Positions 38,907 to 50,248 of a stretch of 64,000 nt of DNA are shown here, one piece after another (within the stretch, counting starts at the first letter, position 1; every line of letters starts with the position of its first letter). Source of the DNA: Lingula anatina. Lineage: Eukaryota; Brachiopoda; Lingulata; Lingulida; Lingulidae. The translations under genes and the position numbers were made by a program. The stretch is from contig NW_019774247.1 in the NCBI RefSeq assembly GCF_001039355.2, positions 343,913 through 407,912 of the forward strand. The letters are read 5' to 3'. The notes under the pieces were generated by a model, which made no database searches, was not told where the DNA came from, and saw only the letters and a program-made list of their open reading frames with translations.

Positions 38907-39540
38907 GTGACAGTGATTAAGTATAAGAGTCCCCCATGCGTAGCCAGCCAGGGTTTACTTAATGTTAATGATATAAATAATTTATGGGGTTGTGCTCTAG
39001 GGGTTGAATCACTGACCAGTGGCCGTTGCGTCCCCTCACTGGTTGACCACTCCCTTAATAGTCAGTCAGCGTCTTTTGGTCAGTCACTGGGTGAGACACA
39101 GTTTGGTGGTGCCTCACACTTTGACGTGGGAGCACAGACGAGGCGGACGGGAATAGGAGAGAGAGGCGTGGCGCTTTTAGGCGTGAGAATACGTACTCTT
39201 GAGGAGGTCCAGTATAGAAAATACGCAAAGTGTGTACGGACTACGAAAAACAACAGGGCGCTCGCAAAGATAATAATATAGCTAAGCTCATGGCAAAACT
39301 CTTGAAGAAATAGAGGCTTCAACAGAAAATCGACGAGGAACGAAAGAGACTATATATTGAAAAATCTATACTGCCTTCATACGGAAATACGAACAAAACA
39401 AGTACTAGAGGTTTACCAAGTTTTATACTCTGCTTTAAATACAGGCGAAATCCCAAAACCTTGAAAACGAGCATCAAAAGGGAACTACATTGCGGAGAAG
39501 AAAAAACTCGAAAAGCAAAAAAAATCGACTCAATAACCCT
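38907..39540 (+). pseudogene. Possible degenerate reading frame or 5' UTR of the CD225 gene
   Basis: An open frame of 124 codons starts at 38907. After a frame change, the following DNA (39270-39540) reads as a charged, lysine/arginine/glutamate-rich segment with one early stop (QQKIDEERKRLYIEK). That alternation of coding-like pieces is what a decayed gene or retroelement gag might look like. No reverse-transcriptase, protease or zinc-knuckle motif was found. The stretch also lies just upstream of the CD225 start, so it may only be leader sequence. Confidence 0.2.
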
Positions 39541-39630
39541 ACCTTGGCACGCACGAATTCGTACTCAATGATCACATCTGACGAGCGTCGAGATATATTT
39601 TCTATATACTTTGATTCCATTGATTCTAGG

Positions 39631-39777
39631 ATGTCGTACCCTGCCTATGGATATGAGTGGAGGTCGGGCAGCCGAGGGGGTGGCTACGATTCCTGGGATA
39701 AAAAACACTACGGCACAGACCCCAGGGATATACACATGAATACGTTAGGAAAGGGTTCAGATTCGCATTTAGTGCAG
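39631..39777 (+). CDS. CD225/dispanin-type membrane protein A, exon 1
   Basis: 49 codons, from ATG to CAG before the donor GTGAGT, phase 0. This is the hydrophilic N-terminal region, rich in Tyr, Gly and Ser (YGYEWRSGSRGGGYDSWD). An in-frame ATG upstream (39490) would lengthen the protein. I chose 39631 because the peptide from there resembles the candidate paralogous exon at 15282 and the upstream codons look non-coding. An acceptor-like TTCTAG|G ends just before this ATG, so a 5' untranslated exon may lie further upstream. Confidence 0.7.
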
Positions 39778-39795
39778 GTGAGTTGATTTGGAGCT

Positions 39796-39803
39796 TTTTG
39801 AGT

Positions 39804-39842
<39 letters not shown>

Positions 39843-39886
39843 TTAATTTATATTTATTTATTATTATTGTTATTTATTTATTTATT

Positions 39887-39934
<48 letters not shown>
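39796..39934. repeat. ATTT and ATT microsatellite
   Basis: A long TTTA run that changes into ATT triplets. The Ile/Tyr/Leu/Phe-rich ORF read through it is not a protein. Confidence 0.9.
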
Positions 39935-40018
39935 TATTTTGAGAACTTTGGCTGTTCTGTAGGCCTATTCAATAGTTTCCATCACCATTAGTCTGCCCAC
40001 TTCTATATCTTTATTCCA

Positions 40019-40055
<37 letters not shown>

Positions 40056-40594
40056 ATTTTTTTTCTTTCAGAATCTTAGTAGGGGGCCTATACACAGCAC
40101 ATCTTAATTAGGGCCTGAAGTGAATTTGAAAACAATTTTGGCGTTAAGGACCGAATTTTCCTTAGAATGGTTTTCATAAATTATTGAAAATAATTTGATC
40201 TTAGTTTCGTTTAGTCACTTGTTTTAACGTAAGCGACAGGCAATTTCAACCCACTTTTACAGTGTGCAAATGAGTACCTTGCACTAACACTTAATTCGGC
40301 TACATACGCAAATGCGCAGATGCCTGATATTCACGGTTGCGGTTTATCGTCTGCTGCATGGTCATTACTGTGACCTAAAAAAGATGGCACTGACACCAAG
40401 ATGTGCCGATAAGCATGATACTAGATTGAATCAGGCTTACTTATCAAGTTTGGAATTTCATAATTTGTTGACAAAGTCTATATTCGTTGTTTGTGTGTAT
40501 TTAAATGTACCCCCCTTAACATAGTGATTAGTTTCACCAAAATTAACAAATGTCAAAGTAAACCCTATCGCAAAGAGATTATTCCAATGGCCGC

Positions 40595-40755
40595 ATTCAG
40601 AACAGTGAACTAACAAGTCCGAGGTCAAAAATGGCCGACCCACTTGAACACTTCCCCACGGGATATGTTTTCAGTGTCGTTAGCGGATTAGACGACAAGC
40701 TTTGTAGTGGGTCGCCATATTTGACCCTCGGACTAGTTAGTCCTCTATTCTGAAT
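40595..40755. mobile_element. MITE-like family 1, copy 2
   Basis: ATTCAGAACAGTGAACTAAC at the left and GACTAGTTAGTCCTCTATTC then TGAAT at the right, with the internal inverted pair ATGGCCGACCCACTTGA and GTGGGTCGCCATATTTGA. It lies in the intron of CD225-type gene A. Confidence 0.8.
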
Positions 40756-41234
40756 GGGGCCAAAGACAGCCGGCCGTCCACTTGGACCTGTAGTTATTTC
40801 CAAAATTATCAAAATTAAATGAAGTTCAGAAGCCGTCTCTTCATAATTCTCCTGGTGTGAATGAGGCAGAGGAACAGGATATTTTCAGTCAGTCAACTGA
40901 TAAAGCTCTTGTACTGGGCTGTTTTGTCTATTTAAGACATTGTGGATTGTGTGATTATGTAACGATTTGTGAATCCATATAGTACAACTTCGCTTCTTAT
41001 CCACAGTGTAGTTAGACTTTTTAATCCACTGATTCCCTTTAAATTTATTCACATTTTACTTTTTAATGTAGAGCTTTGACTTTAAGGGGATCAAGGAGCC
41101 TTTTATCTACCTGCTTTTTATCTTTTTTAACTACTGAAATGATAATTATAGGCCTATAATTTTTTAAATCACGTTATGTTAAAAAAAAAAAAAAATTTCT
41201 TTCAATTCTACTCTTGAGACAGGGAGTTTACTTG

Positions 41235-41235
<1 letters not shown>

Positions 41236-41295
<60 letters not shown>

Positions 41296-41296
41296 C
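41236..41296. repeat. ATT microsatellite forming a splice-acceptor tract
   Basis: About 19 ATT units end in ATTATCAG, the acceptor of CD225-type gene A exon 2. The usual polypyrimidine tract is replaced by the repeat. Confidence 0.85.
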
Positions 41297-41298
41297 AG

Positions 41299-41634
41299 AT
41301 GCAGCCCAGTGAAATCTTTACTGAGGTGCGGCCATCTTGGAGCTGGTGTTCCATGGGCTGGGCCGTATTCGTCACCCTCTGCTGTTGGCCTTTCAACCTC
41401 CTCGGCGCCTGCGGCGTCCTCTGCTCCATGCTCAGTTATACCGACCACAAGAGCCAAGACTACGAGCGCTCTCGGTACAAGAGGCGCTGCGCGTGGGGCT
41501 GCACCATAGCGGGGCTTATCTTGGGATTTATCGTCATCACCCTAGCGGTCGTCCTAGTCTTTGTTGTATATCCAACCCTCATACCTGGACTAAAGGATTC
41601 AGAAGCCTACAAAAACTGGGACATCAGGCCTTAG
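41299..41634 (+). CDS. CD225/dispanin-type membrane protein A, exon 2
   Basis: 111 codons and a TAG stop; joined to 39631-39777 the protein has 160 residues. Residues 60-141 form a CD225/dispanin-like unit: a Trp-rich entry (SWSWCSMGW), hydrophobic segment 1 (about 70-92) carrying the family's CCWPF motif at 77-81, a charged cytosolic loop (DHKSQDYERSRYKRR), then hydrophobic segment 2 (about 114-141). Known relatives (IFITM, PRRT, SYNDIG and tumor-suppressor TUSC5-type proteins) are membrane proteins involved in membrane fusion or trafficking; which function applies here cannot be told. The GC-rich coding sequence stands out from its AT-rich surroundings. Gene B (45856-46817) is a convergent paralogue with the intron at the same place. 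Confidence 0.85.
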   Translation: MQPSEIFTEVRPSWSWCSMGWAVFVTLCCWPFNLLGACGVLCSMLSYTDHKSQDYERSRYKRRCAWGCTIAGLILGFIVITLAVVLVFVVYPTLIPGLKDSEAYKNWDIRP

Positions 41635-42728
41635 TTTATATATACTAGTGATTATATATTATATTTTATATAACTATCGGTCATGGACTTTCCATTTGTC
41701 TTTTTCGCTTCAGTTGGTAAATTTATTGCAAAACACGAGGATACCTAGATGCAGAAAAAACACTGAATAGAAGCTGAAGTTTATGGTCAGAGAGCGGAGG
41801 AAACACCTGCCATAGAATTCATTGTCTTCACGGAGATCTCATCTTACCAATGCAAAAATTATTCAAGATGGCATCATGGAGTGACTAACAGAGCGCAACG
41901 TGTGTAATGTGTGTATAAACTTTTGGACTGTGTGCCTTTCCGCAAAAAATCTTATATAGACGGACGACAGGAGGAGCTCATATACGTCAAAAGGAATATC
42001 TAGATAATTGTTTCCTATTTTAGTCATACCTCGTGTTCGTGGAGGGGAATGTAATGGTCAGGTCTTTAATCGATATGGACTTTCGTTTTACTTCGGATTA
42101 CTTGGGATCCACTTTCGTTTTCATTAAAGACAAGGCAATTACAACTGTATTGAAGCTTATGTAAAGTACAAGCTCAAGGAACTCTTCGAAACATTCCTAT
42201 GCTTAAGTTGACTGACAAGTTTTTTTAGAAACATTATTCGCGACAAAAGTGTAAGTCGCAGAAACTGGTTTAGACCTGACACCGGAGTTTTTGTAGCTAC
42301 TGAATGATCATTTACCAGATTTTTATTTACTCTATCTTCCTGAACAAACATTGAAAAATGCAAATTTTCCCATGCGCAGATTTTGCTACTGTCACACCCA
42401 ATTTCTTAGAGCACTTTTACAATCGACAAACACAACTAGTCAGAAACGTTGTACTGGCTGAACAGATTTGTATGAAAAAGAAGAACCACCCTGGGATGCG
42501 TTACCCGTTTTAATGCGTGGGGCTTTCTTAAAATTGCACTGAAGTCGCACAGGCATATGTATATTAATAGAATTTATCTTTGTGACGTCAGTGTCTGTGA
42601 CGTCAATGCCAGTTCATTGTGACGTCACAAAATGATGGCTTCCATTGTCCATTGTTATATTAATGTAGATCTTTATGACTAATATGTTGTACATATTTCA
42701 ACAAAATAAAACTTTAACTGCCTTATCG
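41635..42728 (+). other. 3' UTR of CD225-type gene A with poly(A) signal
   Basis: About 1.1 kb after the stop without coding potential, ending at a canonical AATAAA (42705-42710). Close to its end are three TGACGTCA palindromes (42583-42627). The UTR limits are inferred from the poly(A) signal only. Confidence 0.5.
42583..42627. promoter_or_regulatory. Cluster of three CRE palindromes (TGACGTCA)
   Basis: Exact TGACGTCA octamers at 42583-42590, 42598-42605 and 42620-42627. This is the consensus binding site of CREB/ATF bZIP factors. The cluster lies at the 3' end of CD225-type gene A, between the two convergent CD225 genes. Whether it works as an enhancer is not shown by the sequence. Confidence 0.5.
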
Positions 42729-43478
42729 ACAATGGTTCCTTTTCGGGAGACATCGTTTTGTAGAATGTGAAAACTCGACAATTTGAACCCTGATGTAGTA
42801 TCTTTAGCTGTTATAATCTCTCTAGCTCATATTTTACTATGAAAGTCTGACTGACATTGAGTCGGGCGTCTCACACAGTTAGCCAAAGTAGAAAGTTTGC
42901 TAAGTGCTTTTAATATTAATGCATACAATTGATATTTTTTAATAAAATCAAATATACGGGAATAATAAAATACACTTGCGTTTTATTCTGATTTTAATGT
43001 TCTGGAAAAACCGTCGTATAAGGACAGGATCAAGTCTGTCGATGAAATCAGTATTTTACATGAGTAGTAATGATTTAACAATGAATCAAAGCTGACAGCA
43101 TCATTAATATTATTACTAGTATTACTATTTTTAAACTTCGTTTTTATCTTAAAAAATCTCAGCGTTGTCAACAGCAAGCTATGGTTAAAAACAAGGGCGT
43201 ACGGCGTACTTGGAGGTTCTCTCTCAACAAAGAAAAAGAGACGTTACAAGATGACCATTACCGTACCAAAAGGTCTCCATATGGAACAGACCTTGACTTA
43301 AAGCGTTACAAAAGATGCATATCTTTTTTTTTCTTTTTTGCATATCTTAATGGCATCTTTTTAGGGTCATGAGACTGAAAGCCTAGTTACCGCTACAAGC
43401 ATATATTGATAGTCGCATACATACATTCTGAAGGGGTCAGTTTGCAGAATAATCGTTTGACAAGGAGCATTTGAGCGC

Positions 43479-43650
43479 ATTTAAAACCGCGGACTAACAG
43501 CTCGGCGGAGCAAATATGGCGACCCACTATAAAGCTTGCCTCTTATTCCCCAATAGACACCGAATGGATCCCCCGCAGGTTTTACGCAACAAGCATTCAA
43601 GTGGGTCGGCCATATTTGACCCGTGGACCTGTTAGTCCTCTGTTATGAAT
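43479..43650. mobile_element. MITE-like family 1, copy 3 (most diverged)
   Basis: Left half with GGACTAACAG, CAAATATGGCGACCCACT; right half with CAAGTGGGTCGGCCATATT then CTGTTAGTCCTCTGTTATGAAT. The left terminus is more degraded than in the other copies. Confidence 0.75.
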
Positions 43651-43777
43651 GCGCTCTTTGCTGCCCGATGTCATTTGAGGCATATTTATGATGATAGGTA
43701 ACTTAATGATGTCACTGACCCAGATGACCGATAAGTGGGCAAAAAGACGTTCACATTAAGACCAGCAGAACATTGAG

Positions 43778-44026
43778 GTCACGTTCACACTCTGGTCTGT
43801 CAGATAGAGATTGCTTCGATCCATATTGCGTACAAAGAAATTGTTTAGGTGAAAAACTGAAAAAAAAACATCATACCTTTCAAAGTTGAAAAATGTCTGA
43901 ACGCAATAACCGTAATTTGAAGTACTTATGAGTCAAGGTATTTTATGAACGGGGACTAGTACCCCGTTAGTACGTCATATAAGCTGAAACGATTTGGATC
44001 AATCTACAGAGATGTGAACACGGCCT
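43778..44026. mobile_element. MITE-like inverted-repeat element, related to family 3
   Basis: Left GGTCACGTTCACACTC then GATTGCTTCGATCCAT; right GATTTGGATCAATCT then GATGTGAACACGGCC. These are diverged mirror images of one another and share the GTTCACA terminus and the GATC-rich subterminal block with the element at 50249-50520. No ORF. Confidence 0.45.
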
Positions 44027-45855
44027 AAGAGTACCGATACTGGACAAGGAAATCTGCTAAAAAGAAAATTTACTGATTGTTTGGGACATAAATCTCGTGA
44101 CAGTATACCATATTACATTAAGAACTCGCCCACATAGTTTATCATGTCAGTATTTTATCTGTGTCCCAGTCAAAAGCTTTTTTTTTTTTAATTTTATGTG
44201 AACGACCTCCTTCAACGGGTAACTGGAAAAGCAGCATTCGGGACACTTCGGTTAATTCCGTAAACTTGAGACACGAGTTCAGCCGAGGTGCTTCAAATGG
44301 CAAGGACAAGCACACTCCTAGACTTTTGAACATTTGTCTAAACCACCGTCTTGACTGTATTATTCAGATAACACGATTCACATTCATTCTTCTCTAAAAA
44401 TTGAAATGAAAATTGCTTTTTAATAGGAAAAAGACAGAAATAAAACTAATGCAATTTACGTGCATCGAAACAATAATACGGTTTAACGTAGATCTGATTT
44501 ATTTTAATGAATAGAAAAAACCTGGCGTTTTTTACGATCCTTATTATTTCAACACATTCTTCTGGCACATGTAACAATAACTATGCGATAAAAAGTAAAT
44601 CCTGACACTTCCATTGATTAAACAATTTTTAAGGAAGTAAAAGTACGATGTGTACTACGTGCCATTCAAGTCATCATATCTAACGTATTCAAATAACATG
44701 AATGAATAATAAATATTATTAAAAAATAAACAAAAAGAAATCTGCATTAAGGCTACACATACTAGACGATATTGAATTGCATTCTTGCCTGAAAGAATTG
44801 TAATTAATATGAAAACGTACAGATACAGCCATAAATGAGCTAATACTAGTAACGGTATATAGACAATCTAGGATATCTACTAACTGATAGCGATAAGGCA
44901 AGCAAAACCTTTTTTCATGAAGGGTTTCGCTTAAATATTCAACATCTTTATCTTTAAACTGTTCCCTGCTTAGTGTATATTATCATATAATATCAATAAC
45001 ATATATTTATAATCATTTCCGTCGTAAAATAATGGAAAAGAATTACATGTATATTCATATATTATGCCAATGTTACATTGTTCCAGTTTGCGATCTACCA
45101 TAACTGAATTCTATAAATTACTTCTTATGAGAAAAATAAATGTAACTTAGTTGAGAAAACAGTAACAATAATACAGTTGTAAAATTGAAAGCATCGGGGC
45201 TTATCCGATCCAAGAACGTATCCAAAAACGTCTGTATTGGGGTTAAAGATTGCCACAGCCTTCTCCTGCCTTTCGCGTAATTGTACATAATAAATTATTC
45301 TTATACGTCATCCGGAGGTATCTTTCAGGACACGAATGAAATAGGCCTACCATACCAAACCTCCATTTTTTTAAGACGAGATGTTATAAAATATGGAAAA
45401 AATATATGCATAAATACTCATTTTAGTAACCTGGATATTCAGAAATCATGTCTAAACAAGACCCGTTACCTCGACTATCTAAAATAAACTATATATACCA
45501 GTCTTAAATCATATATAGATAGGTACATCCCTGCTAGAACAACACGTGCTTTACGCTTTCTTTCCCTTGCCAATCGTATTTTGATCTGACGGCTTCATTT
45601 TCCGGAAAACGCTTTTATAAAATTACTTGAGAACGAAAACCAGTTGAAGCTTTTAGACTCCAGATAAGCTTAACTGTATAAAATATAAGAACTGGTCAGT
45701 ATCATTAGCCATGCGTTGCTTGTTTTGAAACAGATGCAGACTTTTTGTTTTATACTTATGTCAAAGTAGGCTTAAAATTTGACTAAAGATTTAGACCAAT
45801 TTCCGATCTGGAGTTTTTATGCCCCCAAAAAGTATCCTGAAAGTCGGGAAACTGT

Positions 45856-46188
45856 TCATTTGGAGGTGGTTGTATTCCGAAAACTGCGAATCCATGTTGG
45901 AAGATTTGCATCCACCGGAAGTCCATAAACCACTCCAAAAAACACAGCAACAAAAATGATAACAAGAAGAGCAGAAATGAGGTTTATGGCCAGTGCCCAT
46001 CGATTTTTCCGCTTTAGTCCAGCATAGTCCTTCGTTTTGTGATCCACGTACGCATGGATCGAACAAAGTAGTGCTACAAATCCACATGGCGGAAGGATAC
46101 ACATGGTGGTGACGAGTGACCAAACTGTAGCTAGCCAGCTCCAACTGCGGTCCTCTTCTTTGCGTTCTATGTTCCGGGAATAGGTGTA
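45856..46188 (-). CDS. CD225/dispanin-type membrane protein B, exon 2
   Basis: 110 codons and a TGA stop, preceded by the acceptor TTTTCCCAG. Joined to exon 1 the protein has 183 residues. It carries the same layout as gene A: Trp-rich entry SWSW (88-91), hydrophobic segment 1 (about 95-119), a loop DHKTKDYAGLKRKNRWA, hydrophobic segment 2 (about 137-162) and a short polar tail. The loop and the spacing of the two hydrophobic segments match gene A closely, while the CCWPF motif is replaced by PPCGF. It is the convergent partner of gene A, about 4.2 kb away. Function unknown beyond membership of the CD225-like fold. Confidence 0.8.
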   Translation of the reverse strand, partial: YTYSRNIERKEEDRSWSWLATVWSLVTTMCILPPCGFVALLCSIHAYVDHKTKDYAGLKRKNRWALAINLISALLVIIFVAVFFGVVYGLPVDANLPTWIRSFRNTTTSK

Positions 46189-46598
46189 CTGGGAAAATGT
46201 AGGAAAAGTTGTGTTATTATTTCACTACTTTTTAATTTTGACTAGAAAGACAACACATTTTCTAACCACAGCTAGCAGTTTGGAATTCACCATTGCATTT
46301 CATTGTTAAAACCATTTAAATTTTTCTAAAAAAATATTACGTCGCTTTTAATAGTTCTGCTATCAAATAAAACTTTCCAGGAAAAAGCGTTGTTTAAAAA
46401 AAAAAAAAAAAAACTGCCAATATCAAAACTGCAGGGATGATTCTCTGCGAAAAGAAATACTACCATGAAATGAGACATCAATAATTAAACTTGGAAGATT
46501 ATTTACAAATCAAAACACCAGTACACACACTTCAGATAAATACCCATTAATTAATTTAATAAAAAGGGGGGGGGGTCAGCGTTATTTCATATACATAC
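46189..46598 (-). other. Intron of CD225-type gene B
   Basis: A 410 bp phase-0 GT-AG intron with an A run (46397-46413) and a G run (46566-46575). It lies at the same place relative to the Trp-rich entry as the intron of gene A. Confidence 0.8.
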
Positions 46599-46817
46599 CT
46601 GTCCCGCAGTGGACGCGCCCACAGATTCCTGAGCATCAAAGCGGTCAAAGGTCATGTCATTGGTCCTTGCCCTATAGTCGTCCCTGTCATCGTAGTCTCT
46701 GGTGGGGACGGCGGACTCCGCGGGATTGGCTCCGTACATCCTCTGAGGCCACTGGTAGGCCGGGTTAGGGGCACGGTGACCTGCGTTGTAATACGGGTCG
46801 CGGGAGTAGTGGTTCAT
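46599..46817 (-). CDS. CD225/dispanin-type membrane protein B, exon 1
   Basis: 73 codons from ATG (46817) to CAG before the donor GTATGT, phase 0. It is a hydrophilic N-terminal region rich in Tyr, Pro, Asn and Asp (DPYYNAGHRAPNPAYQWPQ), the kind of proline/tyrosine-rich cytosolic tail that precedes the CD225 unit in PRRT-like proteins. It contains no cysteine and no hydrophobic helix. Confidence 0.75.
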
Positions 46818-48930
46818 TTTCTGTATTGGCGGCTGTGCTTGTATTCAGTCTGTTCCTCTGTGGCTGAAATAGCTAGCTGTAATGTTTAAAAAAATATAGT
46901 TCTTATTTATCCTTCTTTTATTTATTTCATGTTCACTGTTTTTTCTTTCTTTCTTTTCATCTCTACTTCGTCTTTTGTCTTCTCTTAGTTTGTTCCTTTC
47001 TAGATCTTGTGTTAACATTTTACCGTCTCTCTTCTCTAAATTATAGTTACAAGCATTGTATTGTTAAAAAGTGGTTTTTATTTATCCATCGTTTATTGAT
47101 TCTTTGTCAATTGTTTTTCTTTCTTTCTTTTATCTTTCTTTCATTTTTTTGTCTACTCTTGATTTGTTTTTCCTTTCTTTAATTCTCCAAATAATTATAA
47201 TTACGAACATCAAATGCGCTCTATCAATTCATTTGATTTCCTCCATACACCATTACTTTTATTCTTTCTTTCTTTCTTTTGTAATCGACTCCGACCATCA
47301 ACTTTCGATAATCACAGGACCATTATCTTTTGATATGAACCTTTATACGATCTACAATTTATATAAGATCATCTACAATCTACCGAGAATATAAACCTGC
47401 ATAGTCTTGGACTTCATCGGCTAAAGCACGCCAGGTATGCGGAATACAAACGCAAACAGCGCGTTAGACCATTTCATTTTAAGCTCGTGTTTCATGATAC
47501 GATTTCTATTCACGGTCTCTTCAGTATATGGATATACAGACCTTTGTTAGCTCTCTGTACTTTTGTATACGGCTGCAGTACCAGGTCATGACATATCCCT
47601 GTGTAACCTGGGTTGTGCTCAATACTATTTTATACAAGGTAGAAAACATTCTTGAATTGAGAGATATGATAATTGGGCTTGTTGGTGGAAAAACAACGTA
47701 AACAGAAAAAAAACATCCACCCCCTTCACATGTACACTGTACTCACATAAATGCGTGGTCATGCAAATTAACAACAAAAATAGTATCGATCCAGAGAGCT
47801 TTATTTTAATTGCGACTCAGACTGAATTGTATTTTTCAGTTAAATTTAGTCGTTTTCATATTGCCAGTCGCTCCATTAGGCGGGATCCAATGATGAGGTG
47901 GTTGAGGCTTTGAGAGGGGGGGGGGGGATCTAGTATTTATAGAACTGTTGACCTCCTAACGCCGTCATTTCATTATAACAATCATCATGTAGAAGTTACA
48001 CCCTCTTTCAACCGGCGGTGACTAACCGGAGTCGCATTCACGAGCTACACAAAAATAATATCCTCAAACATAGTCTTGTGTTACATAAATAACGCGCTCA
48101 GCTTTGCACACCTGAAGACCTCTAGTTTGATTATACACAGTCAGTGGTCGTTACGTTCTAAAAATTTATCTAATCTATTTCTACACCCCGCCATTCAAGT
48201 TAATTTATAAGACTATCTTCCCCAAATTCCATCCTTACAACGCACTGGGAAGGGGGGGGGGGTTTATATCGATCCCAATGAAATCGATCTGCAATGATTC
48301 GGTTTCAGGTAACGTCTTTTCCATATGTAGAATATTATGCCTTCAGCTTGCTATAGATGTTCACAGCGCTGCCCAACCTCATGGGGACATTATCTGAGCC
48401 ACTGACTCCATTATTTGGGAGCACCCATACCTTATATCAAAGGCGCCCTACTTTGCCTTATAAGATGCTTAGTGCACCGGGCGTATCTTCGCTGTGATAA
48501 TATAACATAACATGGGAGTTTTCAATGTCACTGATCATCTTTGGTGTTTCACGTGAATATGTATGAAACTTACCCTGAGAAGAACGCTAAGCGCGGACTT
48601 CGCCTTCCTAGATCCCAGCCATACTGTTAAAAAGGAAGTTTTTAGGCTCAGGTGTATATAACAATTAAACTTCCCCCTCCGTCTGTAAACCCACACCTGT
48701 TTATCCGTATACCTGTATTGATCTGGAATTACACGCGAGGTCAAAGGTCAAGGTCACACCTATTATCCGATGTCGTCGGTGTAAACGAGCTGGCGGTTCC
48801 CGTAACAGATTCAGCCCTTCATTGGATACACACAGGTTACGGTTATCGTGACGTCAGTTGGTCAAAGTCAAGAGTTGGGTTTCCCTATTCGAATCATTGA
48901 GGACTAGACCCAGCATCACAGACCTCTTTA
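46818..48930. other. Intergenic DNA upstream of CD225-type gene B
   Basis: Contains CTTT-rich stretches (46935-47290) and G runs near 47916-47928 and 48252-48262. No supported gene. The first few hundred bases are expected to hold the promoter of gene B, but I see no clear element to name. Confidence 0.5.
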
Positions 48931-49100
48931 CAGACCCGTAGCCCGGGGAGGGGGGAGGACCCCTATTTTGCCGGAAAAGCCCCCCCCCCCCCCCCTCTTG
49001 GTAAAATTTTATCTAGGTACACTAAGGTTTCATGGTAAAAGGTCCACCTTTTCAGAAAAAGCCCCCCCCCTCCCCTTTAAAATTGCTGGCTACGGCCCTA
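48931..49100. mobile_element. MITE-like family 2 (CGTAGCC ends), copy 1
   Basis: Left end ACCCGTAGCC, right end GCTGGCTACGGCCC. Inside are two AAGGTCCAC phrases and G/C runs. Copies with the same layout lie at 52891-53045 and 58658-58825. Confidence 0.75.
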
Positions 49101-49520
49101 CTTTACCATGAGAAAATAGTGCCTGGACTTGGTGTATGTCTGAAACAATGCTTTCTTTTTCCTTCCATTACTTTGACCTCCTTCCTTTGGTTATAGATTT
49201 CTTTCAAATACATATGCGGTATCCAGAAATGAACTTTAGGTGCCCCATAATAACGTCAAGATGTAACTTCAACTACAACTTCATTCGTGTTGACTTTATT
49301 TCATATTGAAAGAAACTTGTTTCTTAAAAGACTTTAAAAGATCAAGCATTCCATCTTTATCACATTAAAATAAAATATTGGACTTTTTTTTCAAAGGAAC
49401 TGAGACAGACGTTTCCATAAATTCATAATTTGATTTTTGAACTAATTACTGGTTTTATAGTTGGATAGATTCCTAGAAAATCTTTTTCAGATCAAAAAAT
49501 AAATACATCTAAAGTTGCCA

Positions 49521-49583
49521 CAATATTTACCCTTGTCATGAAAAAATACATGAATATTTACCCTTGTCATGAAAAATTACATG
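49521..49583. repeat. Two-copy tandem repeat of ~31 bp
   Basis: AATATTTACCCTTGTCATGA followed by AAAAATACATG occurs twice back to back with one length difference in the A run. Confidence 0.8.
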
Positions 49584-49890
49584 CTTGTTCAGTCAAAATA
49601 CGTTGTGCATTTTACCCACAGCTGCCAAATAAAATATGGTCTTAGTCACAAATAATATTATTACTATTATCAAAACTGACACAAATTTAATTACTTGAGG
49701 TTCAAAACAGACATTTGGAAGCTTTGATGTCTAACAAAGTATAATTCTGAATAACTTATTTTTACCTGTGGAACCGGCTTTTAGCACGACCGCGTATTTC
49801 TCGTAACATTAAAATAATTCTCAAGCCAAACCCTCGTTTCTTACACCGTTCCGGTCAATCATGAATTCATTTATACATTTAACTATATAA

Positions 49891-49939
49891 TGAAAAGCAG
49901 TAAACTTTTATGGATTCTCACACATTTTACTGCTTTTCA
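49891..49939. repeat. Hairpin with 14 bp perfect arms
   Basis: TGAAAAGCAGTAAA (49891-49904), a 21-base loop, then TTTACTGCTTTTCA (49926-49939). Confidence 0.8.
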
Positions 49940-50248
49940 TTTTTGTAAATCGCCAGACCTGACATCATATGACACACGTATCACAAACTTAATCACAATC
50001 ATTAAAATTAGCCTTTAAAAATCATTAAGCATCTTGTTAAGACGTCATTTACCCGATTATTTCAATAAGAGACTAATAGTGTCCGTTAATATATGATCAA
50101 TATGACGACGCTTCCCCTCTCAAAGAGGGTTTTCACTAGTCAAAAGATCATAGTCACCATAACTATTATAAGTATGGCACGGGGCTGAATAATTAATTTT
50201 GTTTTGTGTCCAGTCATTTATCCTTTTTCATTACCCTTAGTTATCTTT

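Larger units (their letters stand above)
39778..41298 (+). other. Intron of CD225-type gene A
   Basis: GT-AG intron. It holds an ATTT/ATT microsatellite (39796-39934), a CT tract (40026-40052), a family-1 MITE-like element (40595-40755) and an ATT microsatellite that runs right up to the acceptor (41236-41296). Confidence 0.75.
42729..45855. other. Region between the convergent CD225 genes
   Basis: No supported coding sequence apart from the probable 3' UTR of gene B at its right side. It contains a family-1 MITE-like element (43479-43650) and a second inverted-repeat element (43778-44026). Confidence 0.55.

Noticed and set aside
41309-41648. Two further plus-strand frames of 66 and 103 codons
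   Set aside because: They overlap exon 2 of CD225 gene A in other frames; only the frame from 41299 has the two hydrophobic segments and the splice-consistent phase.
45791-46144. 117-codon minus-strand frame
   Set aside because: Alternate frame of CD225 gene B exon 2; it has no hydrophobic segments and no link to exon 1.
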